This document shows positions 6,035 to 6,838 of a stretch of 6,838 nucleotides of DNA, piece after piece (positions within the stretch are counted from its first letter, which is position 1; each line of letters begins with the position of its first letter). The DNA lies in contig JAOTUP010000109.1 of assembly GCA_029863825.1 (NCBI GenBank), positions 1-6,838 of the forward strand, given 5' to 3'. The DNA is from Acidobacteriota bacterium (GTDB lineage: Bacteria > Acidobacteriota > Thermoanaerobaculia > Multivoradales > JAHEKO01). A program made the translations under genes and the position numbers. Under the pieces are notes generated by a model, which worked only from the letters and a program-made list of their open reading frames with translations, did no database searches and was not told the DNA's origin.

Positions 6035-6838
6035 CTAAGGGGTCGGCGGCTCGGCGACGCGGGCCTGCCGCGCCTTGAGAGCCTCGTAGGCGCGCAGCTG
6101 CTCCTCGCTTTCGGCCTGGCGCCCGAGTGTTTCCAGAACTGCGGCGTAACCGAGTCGCAATGGCGGGGTGTCGACACCGAGTTCGAGGGCGCGGGCAAAG
6201 TGCATGGCAGCCTCTTTGGGCTTGCCCAGCTTGGCCAGCGCCCCCGCCAGCATGACGTGGGCTTCGTCGAGGTCGGGATCGATCGCCAGGGCGCGGCGCA
6301 CGGCGGGCTCGGCTTCGGCGGCTCGTCCCAGAGAAAGCAGGAAGACGCCTTCGAGGAAGTGGTGCTCTGAGCGCGCGGGATCCAGCTCGCGGGCATGAAC
6401 GATTGCCGCAAGAGCGTCCTCGGAGCGGCCCATGGAGAAGAGGACCTTGGCCTTTGACGCATGCATCCGCGCATTCTCAGGGGCGGCGACGAGGATCTCC
6501 TCGAGCTTGGCCAGCGCTTCGGGAAGCCGGTTCTCGCGCGCCAGCTCCAGGGCGGCATTGAGATCGGTCCCCAAACGCTTGGACTCGGCACCCGAGTGGT
6601 CTGCGCGGGCTCTCAGTTCTTGAAAGCGCCGGAGTGCGACCTTTGCAGCCTCGGTATTTCCGGCCATGCGATGCGCGGCGCCGAGACGATAGTGGACTTC
6701 CGGGTTCTCCGGCATGCGCTCTTTCGCCTTGCCGAGTGCCGCCAGGGCGGCCTCGTGGTCACCGCCCTCGAGCAGGAGAATTGCCAGTTCGAGCTGGACG
6801 CGCCCTTCCGCCGCCGTTCCGAGTGCGAGAACCCGGTT
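6035..6838 (-). CDS. Tetratricopeptide-repeat protein (5' end outside window)
   Basis: The minus-strand frame ends at TAG (6037-6035) and stays open to the right edge. An ATG at 6715 exists, but the 41 codons before it also read as TPR sequence (LELAILLLEGGDHEAALAAL), so that ATG is internal and the protein is truncated by the window. The visible 267 residues hold about seven 34-residue helical repeats, at roughly 13-43, 46-79, 93-121, 122-155, 156-189, 190-223 and 224-257. They show the usual small-residue and proline pattern, for example ALAIDPDLDEAHVMLAGALAKLGKPKEAA. Such repeats are protein-protein interaction scaffolds. The visible tail ends AEPPTP, with no membrane segment or catalytic motif. 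A signal peptide, lipobox or fused domain could lie in the missing N-terminus. The gene converges on the receptor gene, so it is not in the same operon. The partner and role are unknown. Confidence 0.88.
   Translation of the reverse strand, partial: NRVLALGTAAEGRVQLELAILLLEGGDHEAALAALGKAKERMPENPEVHYRLGAAHRMAGNTEAAKVALRRFQELRARADHSGAESKRLGTDLNAALELARENRLPEALAKLEEILVAAPENARMHASKAKVLFSMGRSEDALAAIVHARELDPARSEHHFLEGVFLLSLGRAAEAEPAVRRALAIDPDLDEAHVMLAGALAKLGKPKEAAMHFARALELGVDTPPLRLGYAAVLETLGRQAESEEQLRAYEALKARQARVAEPPTP

Noticed and set aside
5842..6591. A 249-codon minus-strand frame overlapping the TPR gene.
   Set aside because: It is rich in Ser, Pro, Arg and Trp, as out-of-frame readings of GC-rich genes are, whereas the overlapping frame gives clean TPR repeats.
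6035..6715. Starting the TPR gene at the ATG at 6715.
   Set aside because: The 41 codons upstream remain open to the window edge and continue the TPR helical pattern, so the ATG is internal.

Overview
This GC-rich window looks like chromosomal DNA of a Gram-negative bacterium, most likely an Acidobacteriota member or a close relative. That placement is inferred from a tandem M16 zinc-protease pair next to an Oar-type TonB-dependent receptor with an N-terminal carboxypeptidase-regulatory domain, a combination common in that phylum. No marker gene is present to prove it. No mobile element, CRISPR array or RNA gene was found.

Layout. Positions 2-421 (+) hold the C-terminal end of an M16 peptidase whose N-terminal half lies outside the window. 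It overlaps by one base (TGATG) a 712-residue exported M16-like protein at 421-2559 (+). This second protein has lost the HxxEH zinc motif but keeps the arginine/tyrosine substrate-anchoring segment, and it carries an extra C-terminal domain resembling the LolA/lipoprotein-sorting fold. A 365-base gap (2560-2924) follows, containing an AT-rich 23-base palindrome and several short hairpins. Next is a 971-residue outer-membrane TonB-dependent receptor (2925-5840, +) ending at a strong intrinsic terminator (5883-5918). A convergent tetratricopeptide-repeat (TPR) protein occupies 6035-6838 (-); its reading frame runs off the right edge, so its N-terminus is missing. The convergent spacer holds two sets of mutually exclusive hairpins.

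How they may work together. The two M16 proteins are almost certainly co-translated and probably form a periplasmic heterodimer, with the upstream protein supplying catalysis and the second supplying substrate binding. The adjacent receptor could import or bind a peptide or protein substrate that the M16 pair then degrades, by analogy with the FusA/FusC ferredoxin-uptake system. This link is a hypothesis from gene order: the receptor has its own leader and probably its own promoter. The TPR protein is on the opposite strand and has no evident functional tie.
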